From Chiridota heheva (Eukaryota > Echinodermata > Holothuroidea > Apodida > Chiridotidae), in NCBI GenBank assembly GCA_020152595.1, contig JAIGNY010000143.1, positions 669,501 to 733,500 of the forward strand: 64,000 nucleotides of DNA, read 5' to 3'. The first letter of the stretch is position 1. Every line of letters begins with the position of its first letter. Below are positions 12,169 through 24,755 of the stretch, one piece after another. The notes beneath the pieces are model-generated. The model had not been told where the DNA came from. It saw only the letters and a list, made by a program, of their open reading frames with translations, and did not search any database. Position numbers and translations under genes: made by a program.

Positions 12169-12291
12169 TTTCAAATCTGAATCGGCAATTTCCGGAAAAC
12201 TTATTTGGATATTGTAACTTGGCCAAAATTTACGTTGAAGAATCTTATTGACTGGTTTAACGTAACGACGTTCGGCTAAAATCGGTATGAA
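12169..12291 (+). repeat. Small inverted-repeat element, short copy
   Basis: It starts TTTCAAATCTGAATCGGCAA, continues AACTTGGCCAAAATT, and ends ACGTTCGGCTAAAATCGGT followed by ATGAA. The same start and end are found at 37487-38228. The end, read in reverse, resembles the start (TTTCA..C.GA.T.GG), suggesting imperfect terminal inverted repeats. This copy is about 125 bp, far shorter than the other. A short minus-strand open frame covering it is not supported as a gene. Confidence 0.5.
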
Positions 12292-13194
12292 CTGATGAAA
12301 TATGGGATGATAGCAGTCTCTTGCACGCAACAGTTGTGAATCCCTCAGACAAGGATTTTAAACCACCTATGACCCGAAATAAGAACGTTACTTAAGTTTT
12401 CATCATGATATTTGCAGCAATTCTTGTGGTTTCTACCTTAACAGTTGTTAAGAAGCTTAGATGAGGGCACCAACCTTCCTTTTATAGTTGACTTTCCAAA
12501 CTAGTTTTTTTCTTCTATCTTTTAAACAAATGAAACACCTGTTTCATTTAAGATGGATTGCTTGACCACTGAACTATAATCCTTTTGAACAAATTGTTTT
12601 TCACTGGGTACATGAAGGACAAAATGACACTTTCATGGCTTTGTTAAAAGAGTTGCCATTTTGAAAACTCCCTGCTTTAGAAAAGTTTCGAGTTAAAGTT
12701 CAACTGTGTCATTTTTTATCCGCTGGGAGGTAAACTTATAACATAATATATACGCTATAGCTGCGGAGAGGAATGACCTTCAATATGTACTCAGCGGTAA
12801 ACAGAGCACGTCCGTACCTTAAAGGGCTCAATCTTTAAATGAGCCAGTCAGAGCGATATATAATTCGTGTATCGGACCCAGAGGATCAGAATCAACTTAG
12901 TTACCTTTGTAAAAGTATCATGTGCCAGGTTGTGTTTTGAAAACAGATATTTTGATTCTAATTTACAAAACCTAATACCTTAGAATTTCCCTAAATGGGT
13001 GGCAAATGCTCCCTACTAGGTACCATTTTAGTAACCAGTTTCTATGTTGAAAATGACTCCCTGTTTGAGTTCATGATACTATGAACATGATTGATTACAA
13101 GTACTCGAGGGGTAAATATGCCTCTTTGATTCCAATGATCGCCGAGCACGAGATGCGATGACCACTTGTGAAAATGGCACAACATCGCAAAAAT
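12292..13194. other. No gene recognised
   Basis: No exon, domain, tRNA or repeat unit recognised. Confidence 0.3.
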
Positions 13195-13440
13195 CAAGGC
13201 CATCACTTTCGACCGAGTGCTCCTTAAGAAACTTCTATAATCATCTAAGACACTTTCAACTGAGCTTTTTGTTAAATAGATGTAAGAAATTCCCCTAAAT
13301 AAATCGAGGAATTTCGCAACGTCTCACGTGAGTCACGTTCGACGGAGTGTTCCTTGTAGAATCATCTCGTACGCTTTCAACCTTACTTTTGTCAAATAGA
13401 TGTTTCATACTTCCCTCTAAAGAATCCTTGAAATTTTAAG
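13195..13440 (+). repeat. Two-copy tandem repeat, about 127-bp unit
   Basis: The order CTTTCGACCGAGTGCTCCTT, then TAATCATCT, then CACTTTCAAC, then GTTAAATAGATGT, then TTCCCCTAAA is repeated after about 127 bp as CGTTCGACGGAGTGTTCCTT, then GAATCATCT, then GCTTTCAACC, then GTCAAATAGATGT, then CTTCCCTCTAAA. It shares the GAGTGCTC core with 2976 and 3541. Confidence 0.6.
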
Positions 13441-16400
13441 CCCAATGACCGCAACCTAGTTATGTAGCTATGGTAAATAGATATTTAAAACTGTCGATAA
13501 GCTCACGGATCATTTATCTATTATAGATCCCCGTATAAAATTGATAAGAATGCATAGACAGCAGAACAAGCCTGAAGAGTGAGACTAAAATAGCGTACAA
13601 GACCATGCAGGCACAAGCAAAAATTGTCATGTCTTCAGCAACGGTCACCAGAGAGAAGAGCAAAAATACATTTAATAACCGCAGTTATTTCCTGCAATTT
13701 ATATAAGCTTTGTGTTTTCTTAAGCTTGTTTATTTGGTGCGATCATTGTAACGGCGTTATACGTCTCTCAACTATGTAATTGCTACAAGCAATATTTATA
13801 TGTTGTATATAAAAAAAACAAAAAAACATTTGTAATAGCAGCAATTAAAACAGAAGTCATGCGATAATAATAACCCCCCGAAGCAGTTATAACAGGCAAA
13901 TTGATGTGTTTATTCTTTGCAAATTTGGCCTTGGGTTTTTAAGGATGGTTAATAGTTTTGCTTCTTCAAAAAGTAAGAAAATTGCCTTCACTCTTAAGTA
14001 AGAAAATAAATTCATACTTAGTTGGCTGATATTATTTTCTTAACGAGCATATCATTGCTAAATGTGCCATGATAAGCATAATATAGAAGAATAAGGCGGA
14101 ATACTATTGATAGTTTTACAAGAAATATCGTTTTTGCAAAAAGGTATTCACTTAATTGAATGCACCTGTTATTTTGCTTCATATTTGTTCTGGTTATTGC
14201 CTATTTAAATGCAAGAAAAATATAATTCAAGGTGTTTGAATGAAGATTCAATCTCAATTTTCCTGTGTGTTCTACGTCATTGCTTTGAAGACATATGTGA
14301 CTGCTATGCAATTGATTATACTGCAATAGAAACAGAGGAAATTACTTAAATTACAAAATAATGATTCCAGTCAGGCAGATTTTCTGTCAAATGTTATTAT
14401 TAAAGTTGTAACTATAGTTTTTGGATCATATTTTAGATCCACGTATACACGCCTTATGGATTAGTCCTCGGGGTCTTAAAACACTAGAATTTCAGCACTG
14501 AATAAATCAATCTTCCATCGTCATTTTTAGGTCATTACGTGCTTACAGCTCCAAAATGCAAATTCAAGAAGAACTTGTTCACAAGCAGAGACGTATCTTG
14601 GGAAGAATGATTTACTAATTCTGTAATTATCAATCGGTTTTTGGTCAATTTTGATGTGAAATCAATAGATTCGCATATATCTATTGAACGGCAGGGCAGA
14701 TAAAAGTAGAGGAGCAGTTGTTTTAGTAGAATGTTCTATGAATAACAAAAATGTACTTCCGCGTAACACATTATTTTATTTTGTTTTGATAAACTTGGAT
14801 ATAACTGATGATATGCTATCGAAAAGATATTCTTAACGTATCCTTAATGAAAACCACAAAAATCCGATTTTGGATAAGTTATTGTAGGCTCAACAGGTTT
14901 ACGAAACTCTTTGTTTGAGTAATTCATCAATTTTATCACCATATAGCAACCAACTGCATTCAATTGTATCGGTATAATAAAGACTAACATAAATTAAAAA
15001 TGCTACAAATTGAAAAGACGAAATAAGAAAACTCTCTGTGTGCATCGCCAGTGCTAAGCATCTTTGTGTCATTCAAACTTTAAGCAATACCTGCCGGATC
15101 TAGAAATAAAGGCATTGCTGTTATTTCGTTATACTGGCTGTTGGAGTGCTAAACCACATGTAGGCTTAGTAGGTCAGGCATTATAGTAAAAAAGTGCGCC
15201 TAACCCACAACAAAATTGCAATAGTTTTTATTTTACCTCCAAACTGCCCAGAAAGGTTCACAGAATGATAAAAAAAGTCTAACAAAATCCTACGAGTGGA
15301 ACATTGCCTATTTTGTAAAACATAAATGGTTTTTTCCCATACTAGCAGTTCTTGTAATCAACAGCAGAGTGCAATTACTGGTATTTTAACACTATCATAG
15401 GCAGGGTTTTGACGTACAAAGGGAGCATTTTCACTCACTTTTCCATATCTATATCTTTGTATGGTGATTTCAACAAACTATAGTAGTGCAATAACCGCAA
15501 ATCAGTATAGGAATGTATTATCATATATCAAAAGATAACAATATGTTTGCTGCGAAAATGGTGTAAAGATACATACAGATCCTGGCTGGCTATTACTGTC
15601 AGACGACCGGGGAACGGCAATCTCCCATACCACCCAGGTTCTCGACCTTACTACCGATACAAGTCAGACCTAGTACGACTTTCGTAGTCTTAGACTTGTC
15701 CGGACTGAGGAGAACTGACTTGGAAGAACACCCAAAAGCGTGTCTTGGGTTTGTTGTGTATATAGTGAGATTTGTGGACGTAATCCCGTGTTACAGGTTT
15801 CGCATGAGGGATTTTTCATCTGTTATCCTACTTCGTACCACACTCATACAAACATCTGGGTTAAAAACTAAAAAAAATGAATAACTTTACATCCCATTCT
15901 TTACACACGTTTTGAATAAACTAATAAAGTAACATTAAGAAATGAGTAAAATTTAGTGAGTAATTCCATTTGTTGAGTACTGTTACTCATATCTGTGTAT
16001 ACGATGGTTCATCAATAGCTGCCCTTCTCCTGCCCCGTAAAAGGAAACTTCTGGTGCCGCCACAGATTGTCGTTTCCTGGAGAAGTTTATTTCTTCGAAA
16101 AAACAAAAATTAAACTCTACCTACTTTTCCTCTGTTTCATCAGTGACATTTCCAACAATATTACCAACACCATTCGTTTATATGCTGTTAATTGGATCCA
16201 CTATCGTACAATATATTCCCCTTTTTGACTGCTCCTCCCAATAAAACGACATCAACATTCTTCTCAATTGATCCAATAACTGGTAAATGACATTTTACCC
16301 CAGTAAATGTACAGTCATCAGCAGATTAGTATTACCCGCAAAAGATATTTCTTATAAATATCTCGGAGGAAACCATCCCATGATCGTACCACATTCTCAA

Positions 16401-16976
16401 AATACATAAACGCCTATGGGATAATCTTTAATCTAATTGGAATTCTCTCACATTGCTATTATAGTGAAGGCACACAAACTCTCAAGATGGCTCGTAAGAA
16501 CCTTACTAAAGCCATTTTTCTTTAAAATTAACTACTTACACCTCTCTTTTTCGCCCATTACTTGAGTATATGTTTTCACTTTCTGGGATCTTTATACATT
16601 GTCTTATAGAAAACGTCCAAATGAGAGTCAATCGTTTCAGCTGCAACAATTATGACTGGGACAAAGTATCATCGACCTACAAACTTCACCCAACCTTCAA
16701 GCCCTACGGCATCGTAGGGCAAATTCTAATTAATTATGGTTAATCAGACTATCCACAATACTGTGGAAATTGTAGTTATTCCCTGTTTAACTTCTACCCA
16801 CATTTCACCATAGAAACCTAGAGGAAACATGATATCAACCTCAAAAGGTATTCACCAATTGTGACTAACACTTTAAATATTCCTTTTTCCATTCAAATAT
16901 CACATCCTCGAATTAGATAAAACATATCGATGGCCGTAATGAGCCACCGCAGAATTAGGGGGAACCGTAATTTATA
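13441..16976. other. No gene recognised
   Basis: A 3.5-kb AT-rich stretch without a recognisable exon, RNA gene or clear repeat array. It could be intergenic or intronic. Confidence 0.3.
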
Positions 16977-17006
16977 GGAAATTCAGTCCGGCCGGACCGA
17001 ATTTCC
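16977..17006. repeat. 30-bp palindrome without spacer
   Basis: The left half GGAAATTCAGTCCGG is the reverse complement of the right half CCGGACCGAATTTCC at 14 of 15 positions. The GC-rich centre CCGG/CCGG stands out in AT-rich surroundings. Confidence 0.7.
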
Positions 17007-18671
17007 GGAGACAATATTTCCTGTTACACCGGGCGTGACTATACCGTCAGCAGTGCACCCACTGCACAGAGGAATTATGTTCAGGGCTGGGGTATTGAAG
17101 AGGATAAACATTTATGTCATTTTGTTTCTTGAGTTTTCACTGCTAGGTTTCTTATGGTAACAACACCATCGCTTTTATCCGGGCTAACGTGGTTATCCTA
17201 GAAGAGTGGATATTTCCTGTGATCTGCTCAAGCACCCGCCCTGGACGATGGTTGCAATCTGGTATCCTCCTGCTTATCAAATCGAATTATTGTATAGATT
17301 TTATTGTAAAACAAATTGAGTTATTTGTTTCACACACAATAATAATAATAATAATTGATTATATAGCAAAACTGCAATATCATAGAATGGTAGCCATTGT
17401 AAATTTATGCAAATTAGGCACTGTTCCTCATTTTGATTTTTAAAAGGCTTTCTTGTCAATTAAGGGCCTTTCTGAACTAAGTTTGGGTAACCAGTATACT
17501 GAAAGGATCATTACGGTAAGTTATTGAACAGAAAATAAAACAGAATAAATTATTTATATGATGGCGGCTATTCTTATTTATGCAAATAGGGCAATATTTC
17601 ATGGGTCGTTTATCCTTTGAATTTCTTATGCCATTCTGCGATCTATTTCAACAGTTCAACAGTTGTAATACAGTTAGGTCAACATAAATTGATATATTCA
17701 AGAAAGGAAAGGTTTAAATTGGAAAAAAACTTCTAAATTTCTAATAAGAAGGGGGCTTTTGAATTTATGCATGTCCTGTCAATCGATTTTGCTAAACTTT
17801 TTTTGTTCAATATATTGGTGATTTCAAGTTGAATCCTCATAAAATGAAAACTACTGCAATCTGTTTTGGATCAATCCATATATTGCTTGGACTTGATTTA
17901 GTCCTGGGAGTAAACACTGTAAAAACACCTGGGTTATTTATGTCATTGAACCGCTGGGTCAAACCATCTTTACCGAAATTTTGGTCAATAGCAAGATTTT
18001 GAGTCGCTAGTGATAGAAATATTTGAACTATGAATGGGTGACAATATGAAAAAAAATTCCGATTAAACACATGTCATCACATACCGCATGGATAATATAT
18101 GGCAATGATACCGATTCAAAATTTCACGCACTGACTGACTGATTAATTTTCCGCTTACTATGGAACCCAGCTTCGTCAGGAAAATACTGACATCTTGGAA
18201 ACTGGAAACGTTATAGGAGAATTTTGATGCTGGTAAGAATTTCATGTATTCTCCTGTTCTCTAAAAGAATAATGAACTTTTCAACGGAAGTCAAACTCCA
18301 ACGTTAGTTTACCTTAGCCTTAGCGGTTGCCACGTTAGCCTAGCCTACTACATAGCGTTGCATAGTACTACTAGGCCTAGTACTAGCCTAGTCAGATAAC
18401 ATATGATTGTATCGCCAAAGCGGCTGTTTACAGTCAGAAGGCGTTGTACAAATTATAATAGGGATTTCATTTACATGTCGTTTTACCGGCATCTTTGCCT
18501 GTGTTTTGAGATCGAAAGTTCATCTTTTTGACTAAAAAGTTTTTTTTATTATTTTAAATCAAACTACAATAATATTTAGTTTAAATTACAGACATATGCA
18601 TTTCCATAAATATAGAAAAATAGAGCCATGTAATCTATTTATACTAACCTTCCCATTGGTTTTTCAGAATC
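17007..18671. other. No gene; repeated CACTGCTAGGTTTC block
   Basis: No exon recognised. TTTTCACTGCTAGGTTTC near 17132 recurs near 19027, and GGTAACAACACCATCG near 17156 recurs almost exactly in inverted form near 19056-19072. Together they suggest the edges of an old element spanning about 1.9 kb. A TAGGCCTA palindrome lies at 18372-18379. Confidence 0.35.
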
Positions 18672-19010
18672 ATTCGTCCCTCTTTTCGCGTAGTGACGAA
18701 TGTCATTTGTGTTGTGACGAATGTCAAAATTGAAATGATTAATTCCGCATACTGACGAATGATCGGAAAATTTTGAAGCTTGATGAAATAAAAGTTGATA
18801 AACATATAATATAGCTTTATATATCATTGGAAAAAGCAAGTGCTAATCTTTTGACAATTTTACTTACAATAAGGATAATTTACGCAAAATTTGAATTCAT
18901 GAAGCTTCAAAGACATTTGTCAATATGCGGAAATAATAATTCAGTATTTCGCGCTAATTATCGTTTCACCTAAATAAGACATTTGTCAGTATGTGGAAAG
19001 ACGGACGAAT
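18672..19010. mobile_element. Foldback (MITE-like) element, 339 bp
   Basis: The left end ATTCGTCCCTCTTTTC followed by GTAGTGACGAATGTCAT matches the reverse of the right end (ATTCGTCCGTCTTTCC followed by CATACTGACAAATGTCTT) at roughly four of five positions over 35 nt. A second inner inverted block (ATTCCGCATACTGACGAATG against ATTTCCGCATATTGACAAAT) lies inside. No clear target duplication and no coding capacity; superfamily unknown. Confidence 0.55.
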
Positions 19011-20073
19011 TTTGTAGTTACTTGAATTTTCACTGCTAGGTTTCGTATGTTACATCCGATGGTGCTGTTACCATGTACATGGGGTATTAGTGAGTTCCAT
19101 TTTCAAACTATAATTATTGCATTATCAACCATGAGTCATAAAAAATGATAACTAAGAAAGGATTGGTTGCTTAATACAGTAAAATGCTCGGAGAATTTAT
19201 TACAACATAATTCACGAATTACTCATGTTTGATTGTTATGTAAGAGGATTTCACATCGCATACCATTTCATTTTAGAGTTTCAACAGATGTGCAGGTTGT
19301 AATGGCGAAGTCAAACTCACTTATTTCTCACATAGGACTGTGAAGGAGAGGTCTGGTTATTTGAGTACTTTTGTAATTGTTATAGGTAGTCATTATGCAA
19401 CACTGCCAGAGTCAAATGATTTATATTTACCTTTTCTGTTTAATAACACAAAAAAACTTATTGTGCAACAATGGAGCTACAAACAGCACCCCAGCTTTTT
19501 CAGAGGGGCGGCCCGTCCACCCCTATTAATATTTCCCTGTCACTAATATCCCCTGCCCCTGCTTACCTCCGCCCTTTCCCTTTTCATAAAAGATATAATA
19601 TTGATCTTTTATTTCATTGTATCAAGTCAGTAAGTAAAGTAACAGTAAAGTGATGCATGCACAAGTTGGCATGATAATTGCACGCACTTCACAGCCTTTG
19701 TCATTGCTCAACAGCTAAAGGAGTAAAATCATCAAAGTAAAAGAAAATAGTATGTATACACAAATTTTCTTGTGATGCCAGATTGAACAAGATTTTCTTA
19801 CCTTCTGTGTGTGTTACTCAAAGACAAGTGGTCCAAATCATTAAGCTTGTAGATTCTCCAGTTCGCTGATAAGTCCTGTAGGGTAGGTATTTTTTCATCT
19901 GCATTTTATACATAAAATATATTTGATTCAATTTTGGTACAAGCGGATGATATAGCTCCACGTGGACGGGGCACCAGTCCATCGCAGGTGACAGCCTTTT
20001 AAAGAAATCTGGAAGGGGGAGGTTAAACATGCAGAAGGGATACACTGTATCATCTCCACAGAATGTATATAGT
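19011..20073. other. No gene recognised
   Basis: It begins with the second CACTGCTAGGTTTC block (see 17007-18671). Nothing else is recognised; short open frames here have no domain similarity I can name. Confidence 0.3.
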
Positions 20074-20400
20074 CAGCGTAGGATTCTATGAACATATTTT
20101 GACAAATTTTATTTACGTCTCAACAAACCTAGAAAACAAATTTGTAAAAACTATTTGAGAGGGGAGGGGGAGGTGGGGCATAAAATTATTGAAAACTTTG
20201 GCAACATTTCCAAAAAGAATCCCCAAATGAAGAAAATCCCCGAAAATGAAGAAAATTTCCCGAAAATTAAAAAAACTTTTAAAGAAATGATGCAAATTTC
20301 CCAAACAATGAAAATTTCTCGAAAAAGAAAGAAATTTCTTTGAAATCGAAAATAGAAATTTCAGAAAATGAAGGACATATCCGAAAATTAAAGCAAATTT

Positions 20401-20722
20401 CACGAAAATGGAGAAAAGTTGAAGAAATTTGACGGGAATTTTCCCCAAAATCTAGGAAATTTCGCAAAAATTCAAGAAAATTTAAAGACAATGAAACCAA
20501 TTACCCTAAAACTAGGCAAATTTCTTGAAAATAAAGAAACATTGCAAAAATATGTATATTTCACGAAAATGGAGAAAAGTTGAAGAAATTTGACGGAATT
20601 TTTCGCAAAATCTAGGAAATTTCGCAAAAATTCAAGAAAATTTAAAGACAATGAAACCAATTACCCTAAAACTAGGCAAATTTCTTGAAAATAAAGAAAC
20701 ATTGCAGAAATATGTAGGCAAA
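20401..20722. repeat. 161-bp near-perfect tandem duplication
   Basis: The block starting CACGAAAATGGAGAAAAGTT at 20401 recurs at 20562, with nearly identical following sequence including CAATGAAACCAATTACCCTA and AACTAGGCAAATTTCTTG. It is a recent higher-order duplication inside the AT-core. Confidence 0.85.
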
Positions 20723-21106
20723 AATAAACGAAATTTTCCCAAAATGAAGAAAATTTAAAGAAACTTTCCGAAAACGAAGATTTCTTAAAACAATCAAAGC
20801 AAATTTCTCAAAAAAGGAAAGAAATTACTCAAAAATTTAAGAAGAAAAAAAAAACTTCCAGAAAATGAAGAAAATTCCCCAAAGATTTTACTATGATGAA
20901 GGAAATTTAAAGAAATAGAAGAAAGTTTCCCCGAAATCAAGAAAATTTCCCGAAAAAGAGTTAAATTTGAAGATTTCCTGAGCCTGTTACTTAATGTTGA
21001 CTGTTGAGCTGACGATCTTAATCTATTATCTTAATATGTTCCTTCATAGGGGTATTTTTCTTGGGAAAAAACCTTACCAGTGGGTTCAATCATAAAGAGT
21101 GGTGGA

Positions 21107-21162
21107 AGGGGGGGAGGGAGGGGGCGGTGGAGGGGGTTGAAAGGAGGGGGTGGAAGGGGGGA
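21107..21162 (+). other. G-rich tract with quadruplex potential
   Basis: At least six runs of three or more Gs separated by short spacers occur within 56 nt, inside the right shoulder of the AT-core element. Similar G- or C-runs flank the other copies. Confidence 0.6.
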
Positions 21163-21215
21163 AGAAATAGTATGCTAAAAAACCGGATATGGCAGGTGAA
21201 CTTCCCAGCGATGCT

Positions 21216-23214
21216 GGTACTTCTTTTCACTGAGTGGAGCTAAAGCAAGTTGCCTAATGTGCCTTGCCCAAAAATATAACAGAGCTGCTTGGCCAAAAAA
21301 ATCATACACGGAACTTCTTGTTCTGAACACAGACTCATACCCACTGAACTACTTTATTCCCATATACTTAAACAAAGTTGCTGTGATACTCAACAATAAC
21401 ACTATGGGAAACAGAGAGAGCAAGGTTGGTCAGTATAAAATATAGAAAAGGCCCTTTTGCATATATTTTGCTCCAGGCAAATGTTAGTACTTAAAGGTTC
21501 AAATGTTTAAGTTGACATTAATTTTGTTTATTCGTATAAGGTGACATCATTGATTCCTGAATTAATTTAACATTTGGATTCCTGTGGTGTTTTTTGAGCA
21601 AGACTGTTTGTTCAAAATAAGTATACAAAGTACACCCTGACTCAAATGACCCCAATACCGACCATTACTGATTATCAAATTTCTGGTGAGCTAAATTGTT
21701 AAAACCAAAACATCAAAATAGGTAAAAAACAAACTATTTTACACCATTTCTAATTATGTATGTTGCCTTATAGCGCAATCATTTGTAGCATAGACAGATG
21801 AACAGCTCTTCAACAGTTAAGTATCCTTTGTTTTGTGATTATCTTTAAATCAAATTGAAAAGACGTCATTTGATTCCATTCAGGTATTGATCAGACCCGT
21901 AATCAACAGGTAATCAGCAAAGAAAAAAATAAACTCATAATTGGTCAGCTAAAACTAAAGAACACAATTTAGAAACTCACGGGTTTTGAGATGTGTTTAT
22001 CTGATCATAGATCTGATCTGATGACATCACAAATTTTGCTGATTTCTAAAAGCTTAAAGGTTTGATTGACCATAACTCAAAAACAAATAAGCTTTATACA
22101 ACATTTAAATCATTTCACTCGAAACTGAACATATGTAAAATGTGTTACATGTCACCAGTCCTAAAGCAATTAAAATAATCTTCTCTAACTTTAGCTGATA
22201 CATTTCATGTGTTTGACGTGTGTTTTCTCCATCATTTCCTGATGTGTAGAAAAGGGTATTAGTAAACAGGTAAACATGGTTTTGATCTTCCAAACTCTGC
22301 TTTACTTCATATGTTCCTTTATCTACAGGTTGGAACAAAACATTTTACTTATATTGAAGGGTGACAACCAACAAGAACAGGTGACAGCCATTTGTCCTTT
22401 TGACTGGTAGTCGCGCCATCTCTAATCAAGCATTAACCATGTTGAGGGAGTAGCTTTACCGATATATACCTTGTCGATGCTGTGGACACATGCTTCAAGG
22501 CTCTTTATGTGCTTGATGAAGAGTATCCTGGCCAACAGGTCAATGCAAATCTTCCTGGAGTTTCTGCAAAAATATTTTTTGCAATGGACCACACTGACGG
22601 AAAAACATTTACATCACCATGTGTTCGAAGTCTTTGTGCTTTTCTGATACAATGAATTTTTTTATCCCATCTTCAAGACTTGACTCGCGCTAATGAACTT
22701 TAAGCATATTGTGTTGGTTTTAACATTTACTATTAGAGACAATCTGTTGTTTAGATGATACATGTAATAAAGGTGTATGGACCCACTAAAATATGAAGAA
22801 TCAAGTTTCAAGAATGTTCCCAATACAATTATATTCAAAACCGTTTAAAGATATTATTAATTACTTTCAATTACTATTCACATAGGGTATAAATGGGTTG
22901 TTACATGCCAGTGAGGTGGTATATGGGGTTGAGATCTTATATACCTATAACATGCCTCCAGCATTCCAGCGTTATGGCTGCGCAATATATAGCCTCTGTC
23001 AACCAAGCCCTAATCCTTTCTGGCCTCAACATATGGAGTCAATGGCTCCGACAGCGTAACCTGCAAGATATGTGACTCGTCTGGCGTGTATTGACGCGTA
23101 ATGTATACACGGCTTGTCACCGCAGAAAGGATTGCGCCCCTACTGCGTACAAGTATAGTTAATCATCATGAATTTCTGTAGAAGTAGATTAGATAGTTAT
23201 AGAAGAGAGACTGA
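21216..23214. other. No gene recognised
   Basis: No exon or domain recognised. The last few hundred bases may include 5' sequence of the RTE-like element that follows. Confidence 0.3.
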
Positions 23215-24318
23215 GACCCTTGCGGTTATCTCTTTTATAGTGACAGGGAAGAAGAGTCATCAGACAGTACAGTGTCACGTAATGAAGAAGGTAGCCCAAA
23301 CTCGATAGAGTGGTTACAGTCCGAAAATGTGATAAACATGAACGGTCATGGCAGTCTCTTGAAATTAGCAACATGGAATGTAAGAACTCTTTATCAAGCG
23401 AGGAAGTTAGATAATTGCTTACAGGAAAGATTAAACATTGATATGATAGGTATAGCCAAAACTAGATGGACGGACTCAGGTGTAATAAACAACGAAGATT
23501 ACACAATGTTTTACTCAGGAGGAATCAAACATCAGAGCGGAATAGGGGTGACTATAAGAAGATCAATATCAAAATCAGTGCAAGGTTATATAGCAAAGTC
23601 AGATCGTGTAATAATGCTGAAAATTGAAGTACAGCTATTTAACATTGTGATCAATCTAGTGTACGCTCCAACAACAGAACAATCAAATGAAGAGGTAAAT
23701 CAATTTTATAGACAAATAAGAGAATATTTGAACAAAGTAAAAGGTACAGATGTTCTTGTAATTATGGGGAACTTTAATGCAAAAATAGGAAGGGACAAAT
23801 CTGGAGTCACGGGACCATATGGCCTTGGCAAGCGTAATGAAAGAGGTGAGAGGCTCATACAGTTCTGCAAAGAAGAAAACCTCATAATCACAAGCACTAT
23901 GTTTAAACATCACAAGAAAAACCTGTTCACATGGATCAGCCCTAGTAACCGGAACAGAAACCAAATCGACTACATTTTGGTTAAAAATAGATTTAGAAAC
24001 TATGCAAAGAATGCAAAAATATACCCAGGCGCGGACATAATGTCTGACTATTGCCTCTTACAGGCCAAATTACATTTGACAACCCTGGACAACGAAGCTA
24101 TAGACATAGTAGTTGATATATGGAAAGAAGTGTATAGAACTGGACACCTACCACATGACCGAAAACACTCCAGCTTCATAAAACTACTAAAGAAAAGCAG
24201 TGCGCAGAACAGCGAACACCGTCTAATGAGTCACATGGTAAAGATAATATTAAGAATCATATTGGAACGTAATGAAAGTAAGATTAAAGAGGAGATGGGA
24301 GAGAGAAGGTATTCTTAA
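23215..24318 (+). pseudogene. AP-type endonuclease of the RTE-like LINE, catalytically damaged
   Basis: The frame is open from 23215; the first ATG is at 23338, just before KLATWNVRTL. It encodes an exonuclease-endonuclease-phosphatase fold: ATWNVRTL, DMIGIAKTRWT, LVYAPT, VIMGNFNAKIG, RNQIDYILV and SDYCLL in order. In active relatives these read A.ETRW, GDFN and SDH. Here the metal-binding Glu is Lys, the GDFN Asp is Asn and the terminal catalytic His is Tyr, so nicking activity is very unlikely. The last ~75 residues (IWKEVYRTGHLP, FIKLLKKSSAQN) are already the start of the RT, fused by deletion. The protein similarity could mislead automatic annotation into a craniofacial-development-protein-2-like label. 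Confidence 0.82.
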
Positions 24319-24339
24319 GTTAATATTATTCCTGAATAA

Positions 24340-24755
24340 ATAACTCGAAGTTGGAAATGACATGTACATCTACTACATAGATTATGAAAAAGCGTTTGAT
24401 AGAGTCAACCATGCAATGCTGATTCTATCATTACAAAAGCTACCTATTGACAGCAATGCATTTCATACATAATCTCTACTGGAACCAAATTGCAAGTATC
24501 AAATTAGGTGATCGATTAAGAGTCCAATAGTTACGACATTAAAAGAGGTGTACGTCAAGGATGCATCCTTTCCCCAAAACTATTCAATTTGTACACAGAA
24601 GAGACTCTTAGGAAAGCAAACAAAGAAGCAGGAATTAGCATTGGTGGAAACAACATAACAAACTTGCGCTATGCGAGTCAGAATCATCGCTACAAAAGAT
24701 TGTCAGCATAGTAGATAAAGAAAGTTAGAAGAGGGGCTTAAAGATGAATGTGAAA
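24340..24755 (+). pseudogene. RT palm remnant of the RTE-like LINE
   Basis: After a break, IYYIDYEKAFDRVNH (motif A, 24371-24412) and RGVRQGCILSPKLFNLYTE (motif B, from 24544) are clear. Motif C should be YADD, but only YA survives at 24669-24674; a small deletion turns the next codons into SQNHRYK. VDKES, a stop, then KRGLKMNVK follow to 24755. Several frameshifts occur. The polymerase is inactive. Confidence 0.75.

Larger units (their letters stand above)
20074..21215 (-). mobile_element. AT-core hAT-like element (family copy 2, inverted)
   Basis: It begins CAGCGTAGGATTC and ends CTTCCCAGCGATGCTG, the same kind of end as the other family members. The core at 20170-20960 is the reverse orientation of the TTCATTTT..GAAATTT repeat (GAAAATGAAGAAAATTTCCC). 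Near the left end, the reverse complement shows CAAATAGTTTTTACAAATTT then TAGGTTTGTTGAGAC, also present in copy 4 at about 48750-48801. A G-rich tract (21107-21162) sits near the right end. The 8-bp flanks do not match, so the exact borders are not proven. No transposase is encoded; lysine- or phenylalanine-rich open frames in the core are repeat translations. Confidence 0.5.
23215..24755 (+). mobile_element. RTE-like LINE fragment (endonuclease plus broken RT)
   Basis: The endonuclease is followed at once by the N-terminal part of an RT. Original codons between the endonuclease and VDIWKEVYRTG are missing, which points to an internal deletion. The RT breaks up after motif C, and the recognisable element stops after GLKMNV at about 24755, exactly where LTR sequence of the next element begins. 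The domain order and motifs resemble RTE/BovB-type elements, though a CR1-like relative is not excluded. No 3' end of its own is visible. Confidence 0.75.

Noticed and set aside
23272..24318. Host craniofacial-development-like gene
   Set aside because: The motifs are those of a LINE endonuclease fused to RT N-terminal sequence; downstream RT motifs A and B confirm a retrotransposon.
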